Source: Sunxiuqinia elliptica | GTDB lineage: Bacteria > Bacteroidota > Bacteroidia > Bacteroidales > Prolixibacteraceae | Assembly: GCF_900113005.1 (NCBI RefSeq) | Contig: NZ_FONW01000001.1 | Coordinates: 248,001 to 312,000, forward strand | Reading direction: 5' to 3' | DNA: 64,000 nt | Part shown: in pieces, positions 1-9,436 of the stretch | How positions within the stretch are numbered: position 1 is the first letter of the stretch | How the letters are laid out: the number at the start of each line of letters is the position of its first letter | Made by a program: the position numbers and the translations under genes | Notes under the pieces: generated by a model | Database searches by the model: none | Told to the model about the DNA's origin: nothing | Seen by the model: the letters and a program-made list of their open reading frames with translations, nothing else

Positions 1-1
1 C

Positions 2-340
2 ACGATTGGTCACCTTGATATCATCAAGAAATTTAGAGTTTATCCCGAAAATGACCAGTCACAACTCATTGAAGACACCTTGAAAGTCATTAAACAAAAC
101 GGACTGGTTGTTGAACTCAACACCGGAGGACTCGATCGACCATGTGCTGAACTCACGCCTAGCCCGGAGATTGTTGAGCAATGTTACTTTCACCATATAC
201 CGATGACTATTTCGTCCGACGCCCACAGTACAGCCCAATTGGCACGCCACTACGAAACAGCCCTCAACCTGATGAAAAAAATTGGTTTTGAAGAGATTGT
301 TACTTTTGAAAACCGAACCCGTAAAATGACTCACATCTAA
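2..340 (+). CDS. PHP-family histidinol phosphatase, C-terminal part (truncated by window edge)
   Basis: The reading frame is open from base 2, so the gene starts outside the window and only the last 112 codons are seen. The protein is expected to dephosphorylate L-histidinol phosphate in histidine biosynthesis, as PHP-superfamily HisK/HisJ enzymes do. Visible family marks are a GHLD segment at the window start (a metal-binding His in PHP proteins), a VVELNTGG segment, and a SSDAH segment near the end whose Asp and His are classic PHP metal ligands. It ends at a TAA 109 bases before dxs, which has its own promoter. The substrate is assigned by family resemblance only; another PHP phosphoesterase is possible. 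Confidence 0.8.
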   Translation, partial: TIGHLDIIKKFRVYPENDQSQLIEDTLKVIKQNGLVVELNTGGLDRPCAELTPSPEIVEQCYFHHIPMTISSDAHSTAQLARHYETALNLMKKIGFEEIVTFENRTRKMTHI

Positions 341-424
341 ACCAAAATAATCCAAATGCTTAATAACAACTTAAGCCTCTAAGCGCAATAACTATTTATT
401 GAAGGCAATAAGTCACAGAAGTTG

Positions 425-432
425 TATATTTG
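425..432 (+). promoter_or_regulatory. Promoter -7 box for dxs
   Basis: TATATTTG matches the Bacteroidota -7 consensus TAnnTTTG exactly and lies 17 bases before the dxs ATG. A possible -33 TTG is at 399-401, but the 23-base spacer is a little longer than usual. Confidence 0.55.
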
Positions 433-449
433 AGCCCTAATTTTTTTTC

Positions 450-2354
450 ATGGACGAATCTGTGGGAAGCATATTGAAAAGCATTAACAGTCCGGCGGAC
501 TTAAGACAGTTACCTACTGAGCAACTGACAGCATTGTGTGATGAACTACGACAGTTTATCATTGATGAGGTATCCTCCAATCCTGGTCACCTGGGTGCCA
601 GCTTGGGAGTAGTTGAGTTAACCGTAGCCTTGCACTATGTGTACAATACTCCTTACGATCAATTAATCTGGGATGTTGGGCACCAGGCTTACGGGCACAA
701 AATTTTGACTGGAAGAAGAGATCAATTCCACACCAACCGGAAATATGAAGGAATTAGTGGTTTTCCAAAACCTTCGGAAAGCGAATACGATGCCTTTGGT
801 GTTGGACATGCCAGCACCTCGATTTCGGCTGCACTGGGCATGGCTCTGGCAACATCGATAAAGAAAGAAGATGATCGAAAAGTTGTAGCAGTTATAGGTG
901 ATGGCTCCATGACCGGTGGAATGGCCTTTGAAGGATTAAACAATGCAGCTTCCAGCAACTCCGATGTGTTAATCATCCTGAATGACAACAACATGGCCAT
1001 CGACCCAAACGTTGGAGGTGTAAGTAACTACCTGCTAAATATTTCCAAGTCAAAGCCTTACAATAAACTCAAAAATGAAGTTTGGGAAGCTTTGGGCAAA
1101 CTCAATGGTTTTGGGCCTAAAGCGCGTCGTTTGGTTCAAAAGACTGAAGGAGCATTAAAATCGTACCTGCTTAAAGAATCGAATCTATTCGAGAGCTTGG
1201 GAATTCGCTATTTCGGACCGATTGATGGTCACGATGTCGAATATTTATCCAAAGTTTTACGAGACTTGAGAAATATTAAAGGGCCAAAGCTTCTTCATAT
1301 TATCACCAAGAAAGGAAAAGGCTTTAAAGTGGCCGAATTGAACCAAACGGTTTACCACGCCCCTGGAAAGTTTGATAAGAATACCGGTGAAATTATTGGT
1401 TGCGAGTGCGACTTAAATAAACCGCCTAAGTTTCAAAATGTATTTGGCAACACCATTGTTGAGCTTGCTGAGCAAAACCCCAAAATTGTAGGGGTTACCC
1501 CTGCCATGCCTACTGGAAGTTCGCTCAATATTATGATGGAAAAAATGCCGGATCGAGCTTTTGATGTAGGCATTGCAGAACCACATGCAGTAACTTTTTC
1601 TGCAGGCATGGCCATTCAAGGCTTGGTTCCTTATTGCAACATCTACTCGACGTTCATGCAACGGGCTTACGATCAAATCATTCATGATGTCGCCATTCAA
1701 AAACTAAACGTCATATTCTGTCTCGACCGCGGAGGCTTGGTTGGCGCCGATGGAGCCACTCACCATGGCGTTTTCGATCTGGCTTATATGCGCAACATCC
1801 CAAACATGATTGTATCAGCCCCGATGGATGAAATCGAACTGCGCAACCTCATGTTTACAGCACAACAAGATAACATGGGACCTTTCTCTATTCGCTACCC
1901 ACGAGGCTGTGGCTGCAAGGTCGAATGGCGACAGCCATTTGAACAAATACCTATTGGCAAAGGACGACAAATTAGCGAAGGAAAAGACCTAGCCATCCTG
2001 ACCATCGGCACTACCGGAATTCATGCCACAAGAGCCGTAAAATCGCTTGCAAACAAAGAAATCACAGCAGCCCATTACGACATGCGATTTGTCAAGCCAC
2101 TAGACGAGGAACTGCTTCACGAAATCTTCCAAAAATTCGATCGGGTTATTACGGTTGAAGATGGCGTCATTCAAGGCGGATTTGGATCAGCTGTTCTTGA
2201 GTTCATGGCTACACACGGCTGCAAATCCAAGCTAGTTCGTTTGGGGGTTCCCGATCGGTTTATTGAGCACGGCACACCCGAAGAGCTCCAACGAGATTGT
2301 GGATTTGATCAGAAAGGAATCTATCAGGCAGCTCTTGAAATCCTTCAGGGATAG
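450..2354 (+). CDS. dxs: 1-deoxy-D-xylulose-5-phosphate synthase
   Basis: This cytoplasmic thiamine-diphosphate enzyme condenses pyruvate and glyceraldehyde 3-phosphate to DXP, the entry step of the MEP isoprenoid pathway; DXP also feeds thiamine and pyridoxal synthesis. At 634 aa it has the normal family length. The N-terminal domain has [10 protein letters not shown] (about residues 75-84) and the Mg/ThDP motif GDG (150-152) followed by NDNN (178-181). The middle domain has the catalytic Glu in a GIAEPHAV segment, and the transketolase C-terminal domain is complete. The ATG at 450 follows the promoter box at 425-432. A sensor kinase gene follows after 73 bases and could be co-transcribed. 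Confidence 0.97.
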   Translation: MDESVGSILKSINSPADLRQLPTEQLTALCDELRQFIIDEVSSNPGHLGASLGVVELTVALHYVYNTPYDQLIWDVGHQAYGHKILTGRRDQFHTNRKYEGISGFPKPSESEYDAFGVGHASTSISAALGMALATSIKKEDDRKVVAVIGDGSMTGGMAFEGLNNAASSNSDVLIILNDNNMAIDPNVGGVSNYLLNISKSKPYNKLKNEVWEALGKLNGFGPKARRLVQKTEGALKSYLLKESNLFESLGIRYFGPIDGHDVEYLSKVLRDLRNIKGPKLLHIITKKGKGFKVAELNQTVYHAPGKFDKNTGEIIGCECDLNKPPKFQNVFGNTIVELAEQNPKIVGVTPAMPTGSSLNIMMEKMPDRAFDVGIAEPHAVTFSAGMAIQGLVPYCNIYSTFMQRAYDQIIHDVAIQKLNVIFCLDRGGLVGADGATHHGVFDLAYMRNIPNMIVSAPMDEIELRNLMFTAQQDNMGPFSIRYPRGCGCKVEWRQPFEQIPIGKGRQISEGKDLAILTIGTTGIHATRAVKSLANKEITAAHYDMRFVKPLDEELLHEIFQKFDRVITVEDGVIQGGFGSAVLEFMATHGCKSKLVRLGVPDRFIEHGTPEELQRDCGFDQKGIYQAALEILQG

Positions 2355-2427
2355 TTGTAAATTCACCAAGTAATCATACTTTTTAACCTGATGATTCGTT
2401 TAGCATGCAGAACTAATCTCAATAATC

Positions 2428-3585
2428 TTGGAACTCTATTTTAAAAAACGACGTTGGAAGTTTCTGCTATTATTAGCAGCCATCCTGATAGGAGCTGGCT
2501 CCCTTTTGTATACCAATTGGCTCGTCAGGCAAATGTCAGTTCAGGAAAGAAAGAGTGTCGAGCTGTGGGCTGAAGCAATGAAACGCATCGCCGACACTGA
2601 AAACACCTCCAATCAAGACCTTACTTTTCTGCAGACGATTATCGAAAACAACACATCAATTCCAATCATCTGGACCTCTGCAAGTGGAGAGGTTATGGGG
2701 GATCGAAACATTGCATACAACGAGAAAAAAAGAGACATTGCTTTACGGAACGAGCTGGAGAAGATGAAGGAGCAGAAAACTCCCATCGCCCTAATTATTT
2801 CTGAAGATATTACCCAATACCTTTATTACCGCGACTCGAAACTACTCCAGAACCTGCGCTATTTTCCAATTGCCCAGTTTGGCGTTATCATGCTATTTAT
2901 CGTAGTTTCCTATTTGGCATTCAGCTCCTCCCGAAAAGCCGAACAAAACCAGGTTTGGGTTGGAATGTCCAAAGAAACAGCCCACCAACTGGGGACTCCA
3001 ATTTCCTCCCTGATGGCGTGGGTCGAACTTCTAAAAATGAAAGACATTGATTCAAACACAGTTTCTGAAATTGAAAAGGATGTATCCAGGCTGGAAAAAA
3101 TTACCGAACGCTTTTCCAAAATTGGCTCAGCCCCTGAGCTACTAAATGACGATTTAAAGAAAGTACTAAAATCCTCGATTAGTTATCTCGAAAACCGCTC
3201 CTCGAAAAAGGTAAAATTCATTCTGGACCTGGATGAAAACACTAACTACTACGTTCCACACAACGCTGCACTTTTTAGTTGGGTCATCGAAAACCTTTGT
3301 AAGAACGCAATTGATGCCATCGAATCAGATGGAGTGATTCTGCTCCAGCTATCGCAAAAAAATAAACACCTGATTCTCGACATCTCCGACAATGGCAAGG
3401 GAATTCCTAAATCGCAATTCAAAACCATCTTCGAACCCGGATACACCACCAAAAAACGAGGTTGGGGACTGGGACTCTCTCTTGTAAAACGAATTATCGA
3501 AAATTACCATCGTGGAAAAATCTTCATTAAACACTCTGAATTGGGGAAAGGAACGACCTTCCGGATAACCCTCCAAACCGCTTGA
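2428..3585 (+). CDS. Membrane sensor histidine kinase (orphan)
   Basis: This is an inner-membrane two-component sensor kinase. A transmembrane helix at about residues 11-28 and another at about 147-165 flank a roughly 115-residue periplasmic sensing segment with no recognisable domain. There is no clear HAMP. The H-box has ETAHQLGTP with phospho-acceptor His186; the ATPase domain has the N-box ENLCKNAIDAI (around 288-298), DNGKG (321-325) and GWGLGL (345-350). The start is a TTG at 2428: an in-frame TAG lies at 2401, no ATG precedes the first membrane helix, and the helix must be included. No response regulator is adjacent, so partner and stimulus are unknown. It lies 73 bases after dxs. Confidence 0.9.
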   Translation: MELYFKKRRWKFLLLLAAILIGAGSLLYTNWLVRQMSVQERKSVELWAEAMKRIADTENTSNQDLTFLQTIIENNTSIPIIWTSASGEVMGDRNIAYNEKKRDIALRNELEKMKEQKTPIALIISEDITQYLYYRDSKLLQNLRYFPIAQFGVIMLFIVVSYLAFSSSRKAEQNQVWVGMSKETAHQLGTPISSLMAWVELLKMKDIDSNTVSEIEKDVSRLEKITERFSKIGSAPELLNDDLKKVLKSSISYLENRSSKKVKFILDLDENTNYYVPHNAALFSWVIENLCKNAIDAIESDGVILLQLSQKNKHLILDISDNGKGIPKSQFKTIFEPGYTTKKRGWGLGLSLVKRIIENYHRGKIFIKHSELGKGTTFRITLQTA

Positions 3586-3695
3586 TTTTTCAACATTTTA
3601 GCTCAGCTTAATAGCTTGAAGCAAAGAAATTTGGATAAAAGGGGCGAATCATTGTTAAAAAAATCAGATAATTTTCTTGGTTTGTTTATTTTTTA

Positions 3696-3703
3696 TACTT
3701 TTG
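3696..3703 (+). promoter_or_regulatory. Promoter -7 box for the DUF177-rpmF unit
   Basis: TACTTTTG fits TAnnTTTG and is placed 19 bases before the ATG of the DUF177 gene. The upstream sequence is T-rich with TTG and TTTG at 3677-3684, closer than the usual -33 position. Confidence 0.5.
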
Positions 3704-3722
3704 CAACACTTTTTTCTGGGCA

Positions 3723-4265
3723 ATGGCAAATTTGAAAGCATACAACATTGCACTCAAAGGACTTGGGGTCGGGAAGCATGAGTTTGACTATGAGGTAGGA
3801 CAAACGTTCTTTGAGTATTTCGACGGAGGAATCGCCGAAAACGGGCATGTTGATGTCAAGCTGGAGCTTGAAAAACAAAGTGCGTTACTGGTTCTTAATT
3901 TTCATGTAAAAGGAACTGTACAAATACAATGCGACCGCTGTTTAGACCTGTTTGACCAACCGGTTGAAAATGAAAACACGGTTTTTGTAAAGTATGGTGA
4001 GGAGAAGTTTGAGGAAGGTGATGATGTCATTTGGATCACTCCAAATGAAACTCATTTAAATGTAGCCAAGCTCATTTATGACTTCATCCTTTTAGCAATT
4101 CCGATTAAACATGTTCATCCGGAAGATGAAGCTGGCAACAGCCAATGCAACCCCGAGATGTTGGAACGATTGAATCAATTTACAGCACATGAACCATCCG
4201 AAGAGGAAACGCCGGAAACGGATTCCAGATGGGATGAATTGAAAAAATTATTAGATAACAAATAA
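3723..4265 (+). CDS. yceD: DUF177/YceD family protein (23S rRNA accumulation factor)
   Basis: This 180-aa protein belongs to the DUF177 (YceD) family, whose bacterial and plant members promote accumulation of 23S rRNA and are nearly always encoded beside rpmF. The conserved core motif QCDRCLD is visible around residue 76, followed by an acidic stretch and a Glu-rich C-terminal tail. Its stop lies 12 bases before the rpmF ATG, so the two are translated from one mRNA that starts at the box at 3696-3703. Function is assigned by family and gene order; no catalytic activity is known for the family. Confidence 0.88.
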   Translation: MANLKAYNIALKGLGVGKHEFDYEVGQTFFEYFDGGIAENGHVDVKLELEKQSALLVLNFHVKGTVQIQCDRCLDLFDQPVENENTVFVKYGEEKFEEGDDVIWITPNETHLNVAKLIYDFILLAIPIKHVHPEDEAGNSQCNPEMLERLNQFTAHEPSEEETPETDSRWDELKKLLDNK

Positions 4266-4277
4266 AGACTTTTTAAA

Positions 4278-4463
4278 ATGGCACATCCAAAACACAAAAC
4301 ATCAAAATCCAGAAGGGATAAGAGAAGAACACACTATAAAGCAACGCCAACAACATTGGCAACGTGTTCAAATTGTGGAGCTACTGTAAAATACCACACT
4401 GTTTGTTCAGAATGTGGATACTACAGAGGTAAGCTTGCAATCGAAAAAGACGTAACAGTTTAA
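4278..4463 (+). CDS. rpmF: 50S ribosomal protein L32
   Basis: L32 is a small protein of the large ribosomal subunit. The 61-aa product begins MAHPKHKTSKSRRDKRRTHY, the family's basic N-terminus, and carries the zinc-ribbon cysteines in the pattern CSNCG and CSECG, so this is the zinc-binding form. It follows the DUF177 gene by 12 bases and is closed by a strong terminator at 4477-4508. fabH comes next; plsX, which often sits between rpmF and fabH in other phyla, is absent here. Confidence 0.97.
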   Translation: MAHPKHKTSKSRRDKRRTHYKATPTTLATCSNCGATVKYHTVCSECGYYRGKLAIEKDVTV

Positions 4464-4476
4464 TCCTCTATTATAC

Positions 4477-4508
4477 GATCAGAAGACAAGCTCTTCTGAT
4501 CTTTTTTT
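4477..4508 (+). terminator. Rho-independent terminator after rpmF
   Basis: A perfect 9-bp stem (4477-4485 with 4493-4501), a 7-base loop and a run of seven T follow the rpmF stop by 13 bases. Confidence 0.85.
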
Positions 4509-4711
4509 GCCCTTTCGCCAAACTTTTCGACCGTTTTAATTGATTGTTTTAAAACGACTTACAGGGGATTCTTTTGTCCTTTTTTCTTTGCCATTAGATT
4601 TTTTCACCCTATCTTTCGCGATTATTTTTTAATTAGTTTTTGTTACTCCATTACAACTGCCTTTCATTCAGTTAATGAAAGCGCTATTTGATTGATCTAA
4701 AGTTTACATTT

Positions 4712-5713
4712 ATGCGAGAGATTCGTGCTGCAATCACAGGCATTGGAGCCTACTTACCTGAGTACCGGCTTACCAATGAAGAAATAAGCACTATGGTTGA
4801 TACCACCGATGAATGGATCATGCAACGCATCGGAATTAAGGAAAGACGTATCCTGAAAGAAAAAGGCAAAGCCACATCAGATATGGGTGTTGAAGCAGTG
4901 AAAGAGCTGCTCGAAAAAACCAATACCCACCCCGATGAGATTGACTTGCTCATCTGTGCAACGATCACACCCGATCGTCCATTTCCAGCTACAGCAAATA
5001 TTATTAGCCGAAAAGCGCGTTTAACCAACGCATGGAGTTTCGACATCAGTGCTGCTTGCTCTGGTTTCGTATTTGCACTAACCACAGGGGCTCAGTTCAT
5101 TCAAAGTGGTCAGTACAAAAAAGTCGTTATCGTTGGTGCCGACATGATGTCAGCAATAACAGACTACACTGATCGTACAACTTGTCCGCTTTTTGGAGAT
5201 GGTGCTTCGGCAGTGCTGTTGGAACCAACAACAGAAGATGTCGGTGTTATTGACCACCTCAATCATACCGACGGAAAAGGACGCCACTACCTCCGCATGA
5301 AGGCAGGAGGCTCTAAGCTTCCGGCATCTGTTGAAACGGTTGAAAAAAGAATGCACTACGTACACCAAGACGGACAGACCGTTTTTAAGTACGCCGTTTC
5401 GCGTATGGCTGATGTTGCTGTCGACATTATGAACAAGAATGACATTACGCCGGAAAATCTAGCTTGGCTGGTACCTCATCAGGCTAACATGCGTATTATT
5501 GATGCGGTTGCCCGCCGAATGAAAATAAGCCCGGATCAGGTGATGATCAACATCCAGAAGTACGGAAATACGACAGCGGCCACCATTCCGCTATGCCTTT
5601 ATGATTACGAAAAACAGCTGAAGAAGGGGGACAATATTATTCTGGCAGCTTTTGGAGCCGGATTCACTTGGGGCTCAATTTACCTCAAGTGGGCCTACGA
5701 CACCGATAAATAA
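4712..5713 (+). CDS. fabH: 3-oxoacyl-ACP synthase III (KAS III)
   Basis: FabH condenses acetyl-CoA (or another acyl-CoA primer) with malonyl-ACP to start fatty acid synthesis. With the start at ATG 4712 the protein has 333 aa and the usual N-terminus [12 protein letters not shown]; a longer frame from TTG 4688 adds eight residues that are not family-like. The catalytic triad is visible: Cys116 in SAACSGF, His256 in PHQAN and Asn286 in YGNTTAA. The gene lies after the rpmF terminator and before a MaoC-type dehydratase gene, 30 bases away, which suggests a small lipid-related unit. In Bacteroidota FabH may prefer branched primers; that is inference. Confidence 0.95.
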   Translation: MREIRAAITGIGAYLPEYRLTNEEISTMVDTTDEWIMQRIGIKERRILKEKGKATSDMGVEAVKELLEKTNTHPDEIDLLICATITPDRPFPATANIISRKARLTNAWSFDISAACSGFVFALTTGAQFIQSGQYKKVVIVGADMMSAITDYTDRTTCPLFGDGASAVLLEPTTEDVGVIDHLNHTDGKGRHYLRMKAGGSKLPASVETVEKRMHYVHQDGQTVFKYAVSRMADVAVDIMNKNDITPENLAWLVPHQANMRIIDAVARRMKISPDQVMINIQKYGNTTAATIPLCLYDYEKQLKKGDNIILAAFGAGFTWGSIYLKWAYDTDK

Positions 5714-5743
5714 CTATTTACCAAATATTAAAGACACATTCTC

Positions 5744-6211
5744 ATGAGCAGACTGTTAATTCAAAGCCACCAGGAATTTGAGCAATACCTGGGCAAAAAG
5801 TTAGGCTCTTCAGAGTACCATACGGTTACTCAGGAACAAATTAATCAATTTGCCGATGCTACCATCGACCATCAGTGGATTCACACTGATCCGGAACGAG
5901 CAAAAGCCGAAGGAGCTTTTGGAAGCACCATCGCTCATGGCTACCTAACCCTTTCTTTGCTGCCATACATGTGGGAGCAAGTGATTGAGGTTACGAATTA
6001 CAAAATGTTGGTTAACTACGGTATTGATCAATTAAAATTTGGAGCCCCCGTATTAGTTAACAGCCGAATTCGCACACATGTATGGTTGGAAGAATGTACC
6101 AACCTTCGCGGAATTAGCCGGGTAAAACTTAAAGTTAAGATGGAAATTGAAGGAAATAAGAAACCAGCTTTCGATGGTTTCATCACCTTCCTTTATCATT
6201 TCAACAACTAG
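5744..6211 (+). CDS. MaoC family hot-dog dehydratase
   Basis: This 155-aa protein has the MaoC/NodN hot-dog fold, typical of (R)-specific enoyl-CoA or enoyl-ACP hydratases. The catalytic signature appears as FADATIDHQWIHTDPERA (about residues 44-61), with the Asp/His pair, followed by GSTIAHGYLTLSLLP. It lies 30 bases after fabH and is closed by a terminator at 6241-6284, so both probably form one transcript for fatty-acyl metabolism. Substrate chain length and carrier (CoA or ACP) cannot be read from the sequence. Confidence 0.88.
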   Translation: MSRLLIQSHQEFEQYLGKKLGSSEYHTVTQEQINQFADATIDHQWIHTDPERAKAEGAFGSTIAHGYLTLSLLPYMWEQVIEVTNYKMLVNYGIDQLKFGAPVLVNSRIRTHVWLEECTNLRGISRVKLKVKMEIEGNKKPAFDGFITFLYHFNN

Positions 6212-6240
6212 TTGAAATTTCATCTGAACCGAACAGAATA

Positions 6241-6284
6241 AAACCCGAATCCTTGCGTTAGACACGATAAGGACTCGGGTTTTT
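6241..6284 (+). terminator. Rho-independent terminator after the MaoC-type gene
   Basis: The stem 6241-6254 pairs with 6269-6282 (14 positions, one A/C mismatch) around a 14-base loop and ends in T residues. It starts 30 bases after the stop codon. Confidence 0.75.
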
Positions 6285-6398
6285 CAGTACCAACGGGAGC
6301 GGCCGGCAACAGCCAGCACAGTTGAAGTAAAAGTTATTTTCACCCATGGTTCAAGACACGATCCCCAAGGAATAATGAGTTTAACCAGTTTCTTTTAG

Positions 6399-6406
6399 TA
6401 TATTTG
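6399..6406 (+). promoter_or_regulatory. Promoter -7 box for the bactofilin/ATP-synthase unit
   Basis: TATATTTG is an exact TAnnTTTG match. It overlaps the TTG that opens the longest bactofilin frame and abuts the ATG at 6407, so transcription would start after both of these codons; this points to ATG 6431 as the real start. Confidence 0.55.
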
Positions 6407-6430
6407 ATGCTCCTCAAAAAATCGAAAAGC

Positions 6431-6814
6431 ATGGCAAAGACGAATAATGAGATTGATTCCCAAGGAATTAACTTAGTAGGTAAAGGCACGCAGATTACCG
6501 GTGATATTAACTCTGACGGAGATATCAGAATTGACGGTGAACTAACGGGAAACCTCAATTGTTCAGGAAGAGTCGTGATTGGAATTACAGGGAAAGTGAC
6601 TGGTGAGGTTAGCTGCAAAAACTCTGAGATTTCTGGCTATCAAAAGGGGAAACTTCAGATTGAACAGCATTTAAGTCTGAAAGCTTCATGCAAAGTGTAT
6701 GGAGAAATCAGCACGGGTAAATTAAGCATTGAACCTGGAGCAGTATTTTCGGGCTCGTGTGCGATGGGTGAACAAGCAAACCATGATAAACCCAAAGAAC
6801 TTAAAAAAACCTAG
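6431..6814 (+). CDS. Bactofilin (polymer-forming cytoskeletal protein)
   Basis: Bactofilins polymerise without nucleotide into filaments that organise envelope and cell-shape proteins. The 127-aa product shows the characteristic right-handed beta-helix pattern of regularly spaced Gly, Ile and Val, for example GDINSDGDIRIDGELTGNL, with a charged C-terminal tail. ATG 6431 was chosen because the promoter box at 6399-6406 excludes the upstream TTG 6404 and ATG 6407. Its 3' end overlaps the AtpZ gene by 32 bases in another frame, which implies translational coupling. The order bactofilin, AtpZ, small membrane protein, atpB is common in Bacteroidota. Confidence 0.9.
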   Translation: MAKTNNEIDSQGINLVGKGTQITGDINSDGDIRIDGELTGNLNCSGRVVIGITGKVTGEVSCKNSEISGYQKGKLQIEQHLSLKASCKVYGEISTGKLSIEPGAVFSGSCAMGEQANHDKPKELKKT

Positions 6815-7007
6815 AAAAAAGTTCGATCATTTTATTCGCTACTCCAGCCTAGCATTTGAAATGGTTGCAATTATGGCTTTGGGCGTTTTTGCCGGCTATA
6901 AAATCGACCATTGGCTAGACCTATCTTTTCCTGCGTTCACGTTTGGGCTAATGATCCTATCGGTCATCGGCGCCATATATCATGCAATTAAAAATTTTTT
7001 GAAATGA
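6783..7007 (+). CDS. atpZ: AtpZ/AtpI family ATP synthase accessory protein
   Basis: This 74-aa membrane protein has a basic N-terminus and two helices (about residues 21-38 and 45-66), the layout of AtpZ. AtpZ-type proteins help assemble the Fo c-ring or form a small Mg/Ca uptake assembly with AtpI; which applies here is unknown. ATG 6783 is preferred over an upstream in-frame TTG at 6729 that lies deep inside the bactofilin gene. It overlaps bactofilin by 32 bases and the next gene by 4 bases (ATGA), so translation is coupled along the unit. Confidence 0.8.
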   Translation: MINPKNLKKPRKKFDHFIRYSSLAFEMVAIMALGVFAGYKIDHWLDLSFPAFTFGLMILSVIGAIYHAIKNFLK

Positions 7008-7390
7008 ATGCATTAATGAAGCGGTTCTTAATCCGCTCTACATTGCTCGCAATTGTCTTTTTCCTAATTGGTTGGGTTATCTCCCCACAAGTTGCTCCTC
7101 AATACCAACTGGATATTTTTCCTTTTATCCTGATTTTTTTCTTTTTAGCAACAAACCTTGTGCACGCTTATTTGTTAAGAATTGCCGGAAAAGACATTGC
7201 AAAGTTCTCAACTCGATACATGGCAACAAGCATGCTAAAAATGCTCTTTTACCTGCTCGTTGCTGTTGCATACATGATGATTGGCCAAGAACAGCTCAAA
7301 CTGTTCCTGATTAATTATTTAATCATGTACGCCGGGTTTACAATTTTAGAAGTCGCTGAAATCAGCCGTGTCGTTAAAATGAAGAATTAG
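7004..7390 (+). CDS. Small four-helix membrane protein, AtpI-like
   Basis: This 128-aa product has four predicted membrane helices (about residues 9-27, 38-58, 75-93 and 101-118) and no soluble domain. The position between atpZ and atpB, with a 4-base ATGA overlap with atpZ, is that of the ATP synthase protein I (AtpI) of other operons. Sequence resemblance to AtpI is weak, so the assignment rests mainly on gene order and topology. A role in Fo assembly is inference. Confidence 0.65.
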   Translation: MNALMKRFLIRSTLLAIVFFLIGWVISPQVAPQYQLDIFPFILIFFFLATNLVHAYLLRIAGKDIAKFSTRYMATSMLKMLFYLLVAVAYMMIGQEQLKLFLINYLIMYAGFTILEVAEISRVVKMKN

Positions 7391-7465
7391 CTTGAAGCGA
7401 TTGATTTTTTTAGTAATTTGGGAAGAACTTTTTTTAAAGTGACTATTCAGAATGATATTAACTTT

Positions 7466-8572
7466 ATGAAAGCACAAAAAAGCCAACAATTCGCCGCTTT
7501 TATTTTATTTTTTCTTTTGACTTTTAGCCTCGCCTCCGGAACTGTTTTCGCCGACGACAAAGCCAATGACCATCAAAATACCGTACCCACCGAAAAGACA
7601 TTTGATCCGGGAGAATTCGTTATGCATCACGTTTCCGATGCTTTTGAATGGCACATTGCAACATTTGGAGAGACGCATGTAAGTATCCCTCTTCCAATTA
7701 TTTTACACAGCGAAAATAGTGGATGGCATTGCTTTTGGTCCTCCAAATTCCATCATGGAGAGTCAACCTACAAGAATTTTCGGATTGCCCACCATGGTGA
7801 AAATGCCGGAAAAATAGAAGAAGTCAATGAACAGGGTGAAGTCATCGGACTACCGATTGACCTTTCAATTACCAAAGCTGTAGCAGGTGCGATGTTTAGC
7901 GTCGTTCTCCTGCTTTGGATTTTCCTATCGGTGGCCAAACGTTCGCAGCAAAATCCAGATCAAGCGCCACGCGGTATTCAGAATTTGGTTGAACCCATCA
8001 TCCTGTTTATCCGTGACGAGGTTGCAAAACCAGCCATCGGAGAGCATAAGTATGAAAAGTTCATGCCGTTCCTGTTGACCCTCTTTTTCTTTATTTTAAT
8101 CAACAACTTCATGGGGCTAATCCCCATTTTCCCGTTTGGGGCCAACGTAACAGGAAATATTGCTGTAACCATGGTTTTAGCTCTTTTTACTTTTTCAGTT
8201 ACAAACCTGAAAGCAAATAAGCATTATTGGAAAGAAATCTATAACCCTGACGTTCCATGGTGGCTCAAATTTCCAATTCCTTTGATGCCCATCGTTGAAC
8301 TATCAGGTGTAATCACCAAACCATTTGTATTGATGGTTCGTCTTTTTGCCAACATGATGGCCGGACACATGATTGTGACCGTGTTTATTAGCCTGATTTT
8401 CATATTTGCCCAACTAATGGGGCCAGTTGCCGGATTTGCAATTAGCCCTGTATCTATGGCATTTTCGGTATTCATCTTGCTTTTAGACATTTTGGTCTCA
8501 TTTATTCAGGCTTATGTTTTTACCTTGTTGTCAGCTCTTTATTTTGGCATGGCAAATTCAGAACATCACTAG
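7466..8572 (+). CDS. atpB: F1Fo ATP synthase subunit a
   Basis: Subunit a is the Fo stator protein that forms the two proton half-channels beside the c-ring. With start ATG 7466 the protein has 368 aa and begins with a signal-like segment (residues 1-29, ending GTVFA) followed by a His-rich extracytoplasmic region of about 100 residues, typical of Bacteroidota AtpB. An earlier in-frame TTG at 7418 would spoil the signal peptide. The membrane part contains the essential Arg, about residue 292, in MVRLFANMMAGH. It begins the structural ATP synthase genes; atpE follows after 25 bases. Confidence 0.93.
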   Translation: MKAQKSQQFAAFILFFLLTFSLASGTVFADDKANDHQNTVPTEKTFDPGEFVMHHVSDAFEWHIATFGETHVSIPLPIILHSENSGWHCFWSSKFHHGESTYKNFRIAHHGENAGKIEEVNEQGEVIGLPIDLSITKAVAGAMFSVVLLLWIFLSVAKRSQQNPDQAPRGIQNLVEPIILFIRDEVAKPAIGEHKYEKFMPFLLTLFFFILINNFMGLIPIFPFGANVTGNIAVTMVLALFTFSVTNLKANKHYWKEIYNPDVPWWLKFPIPLMPIVELSGVITKPFVLMVRLFANMMAGHMIVTVFISLIFIFAQLMGPVAGFAISPVSMAFSVFILLLDILVSFIQAYVFTLLSALYFGMANSEHH

Positions 8573-8579
8573 TTTTTAA

Positions 8580-8861
<282 letters not shown>

Positions 8862-8886
8862 AGGAAATTCAATTACCTGTCGTCCG

Positions 8887-8905
8887 CTCCCGGGATTGCC
8901 GGGAG
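8887..8905 (+). repeat. GC-rich hairpin in the atpE-atpF gap
   Basis: A perfect 7-bp inverted repeat (8887-8893 with 8899-8905) with a 5-base loop lies 25 bases after the atpE stop and 32 bases before the chosen atpF start. It has no T run, so it is not a standard terminator. It may protect the atpE 3' end or mark an RNA processing site. Confidence 0.6.
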
Positions 8906-8937
8906 GCTGGATGACAAAATTTTTAAAAACAAGCATT

Positions 8938-9432
8938 ATGGGATTTGTTACTCCGGATTACGGAACCTTGTTTTGGATGGTTATTGTTTTCGGAATCGTA
9001 TTAGTCATTCTGAAAAAATTTGCGTGGAAACCAATCCTGAAGGCATTAAAAGACCGGGAAAACTCGATTGCCAATGCTCTCTCATCGGCTGATAAAGCAC
9101 GCCAAGAGGTAAAAGGACTCAAAGCCGACCACGAAAGGATCATTGCAGAGGCTCGCCGTGAAAAAGAAGACATGCTGAAAGAGGCGAACGCAATCAAAGA
9201 AAAACTGCTTATAGAGGCCAAAGGTCGAGCAGAAGTTGAAGGACAGAAGATTATTGAATCGGCACGTCAGCAAATTGAAACAGAGAAAAAAGCAGCCATT
9301 GCAGAGATGAAAAAGCAAGTGGCCGAGCTATCTGTTTTAGTCGCTGAAAAAGTCATTCAAAAAGAACTGAAAGACAAGAATGCCCAAGAAACCATGGTCG
9401 AAGACCTTCTGAAAGATATAAAACTGAAGTAA
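8938..9432 (+). CDS. atpF: F1Fo ATP synthase subunit b
   Basis: Subunit b is the peripheral stalk that holds F1 against the rotor. The 164-aa protein starts MGFVTPDYGTLFWM, as Bacteroidota homologues do, has one N-terminal membrane helix (about 8-27) and then a long charged coiled coil rich in Ala, Lys and Glu to the end. Upstream in-frame starts exist (TTG 8896, inside the hairpin loop, and ATG 8911), but they add residues not seen in the family; ATG 8911 cannot be fully excluded. Its stop is only 4 bases before atpH. Confidence 0.92.
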   Translation: MGFVTPDYGTLFWMVIVFGIVLVILKKFAWKPILKALKDRENSIANALSSADKARQEVKGLKADHERIIAEARREKEDMLKEANAIKEKLLIEAKGRAEVEGQKIIESARQQIETEKKAAIAEMKKQVAELSVLVAEKVIQKELKDKNAQETMVEDLLKDIKLK

Positions 9433-9436
9433 TCCT

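Noticed and set aside
4688-4711. TTG start giving FabH eight extra residues
   Set aside because: ATG 4712 matches the usual family N-terminus; the extra residues do not.
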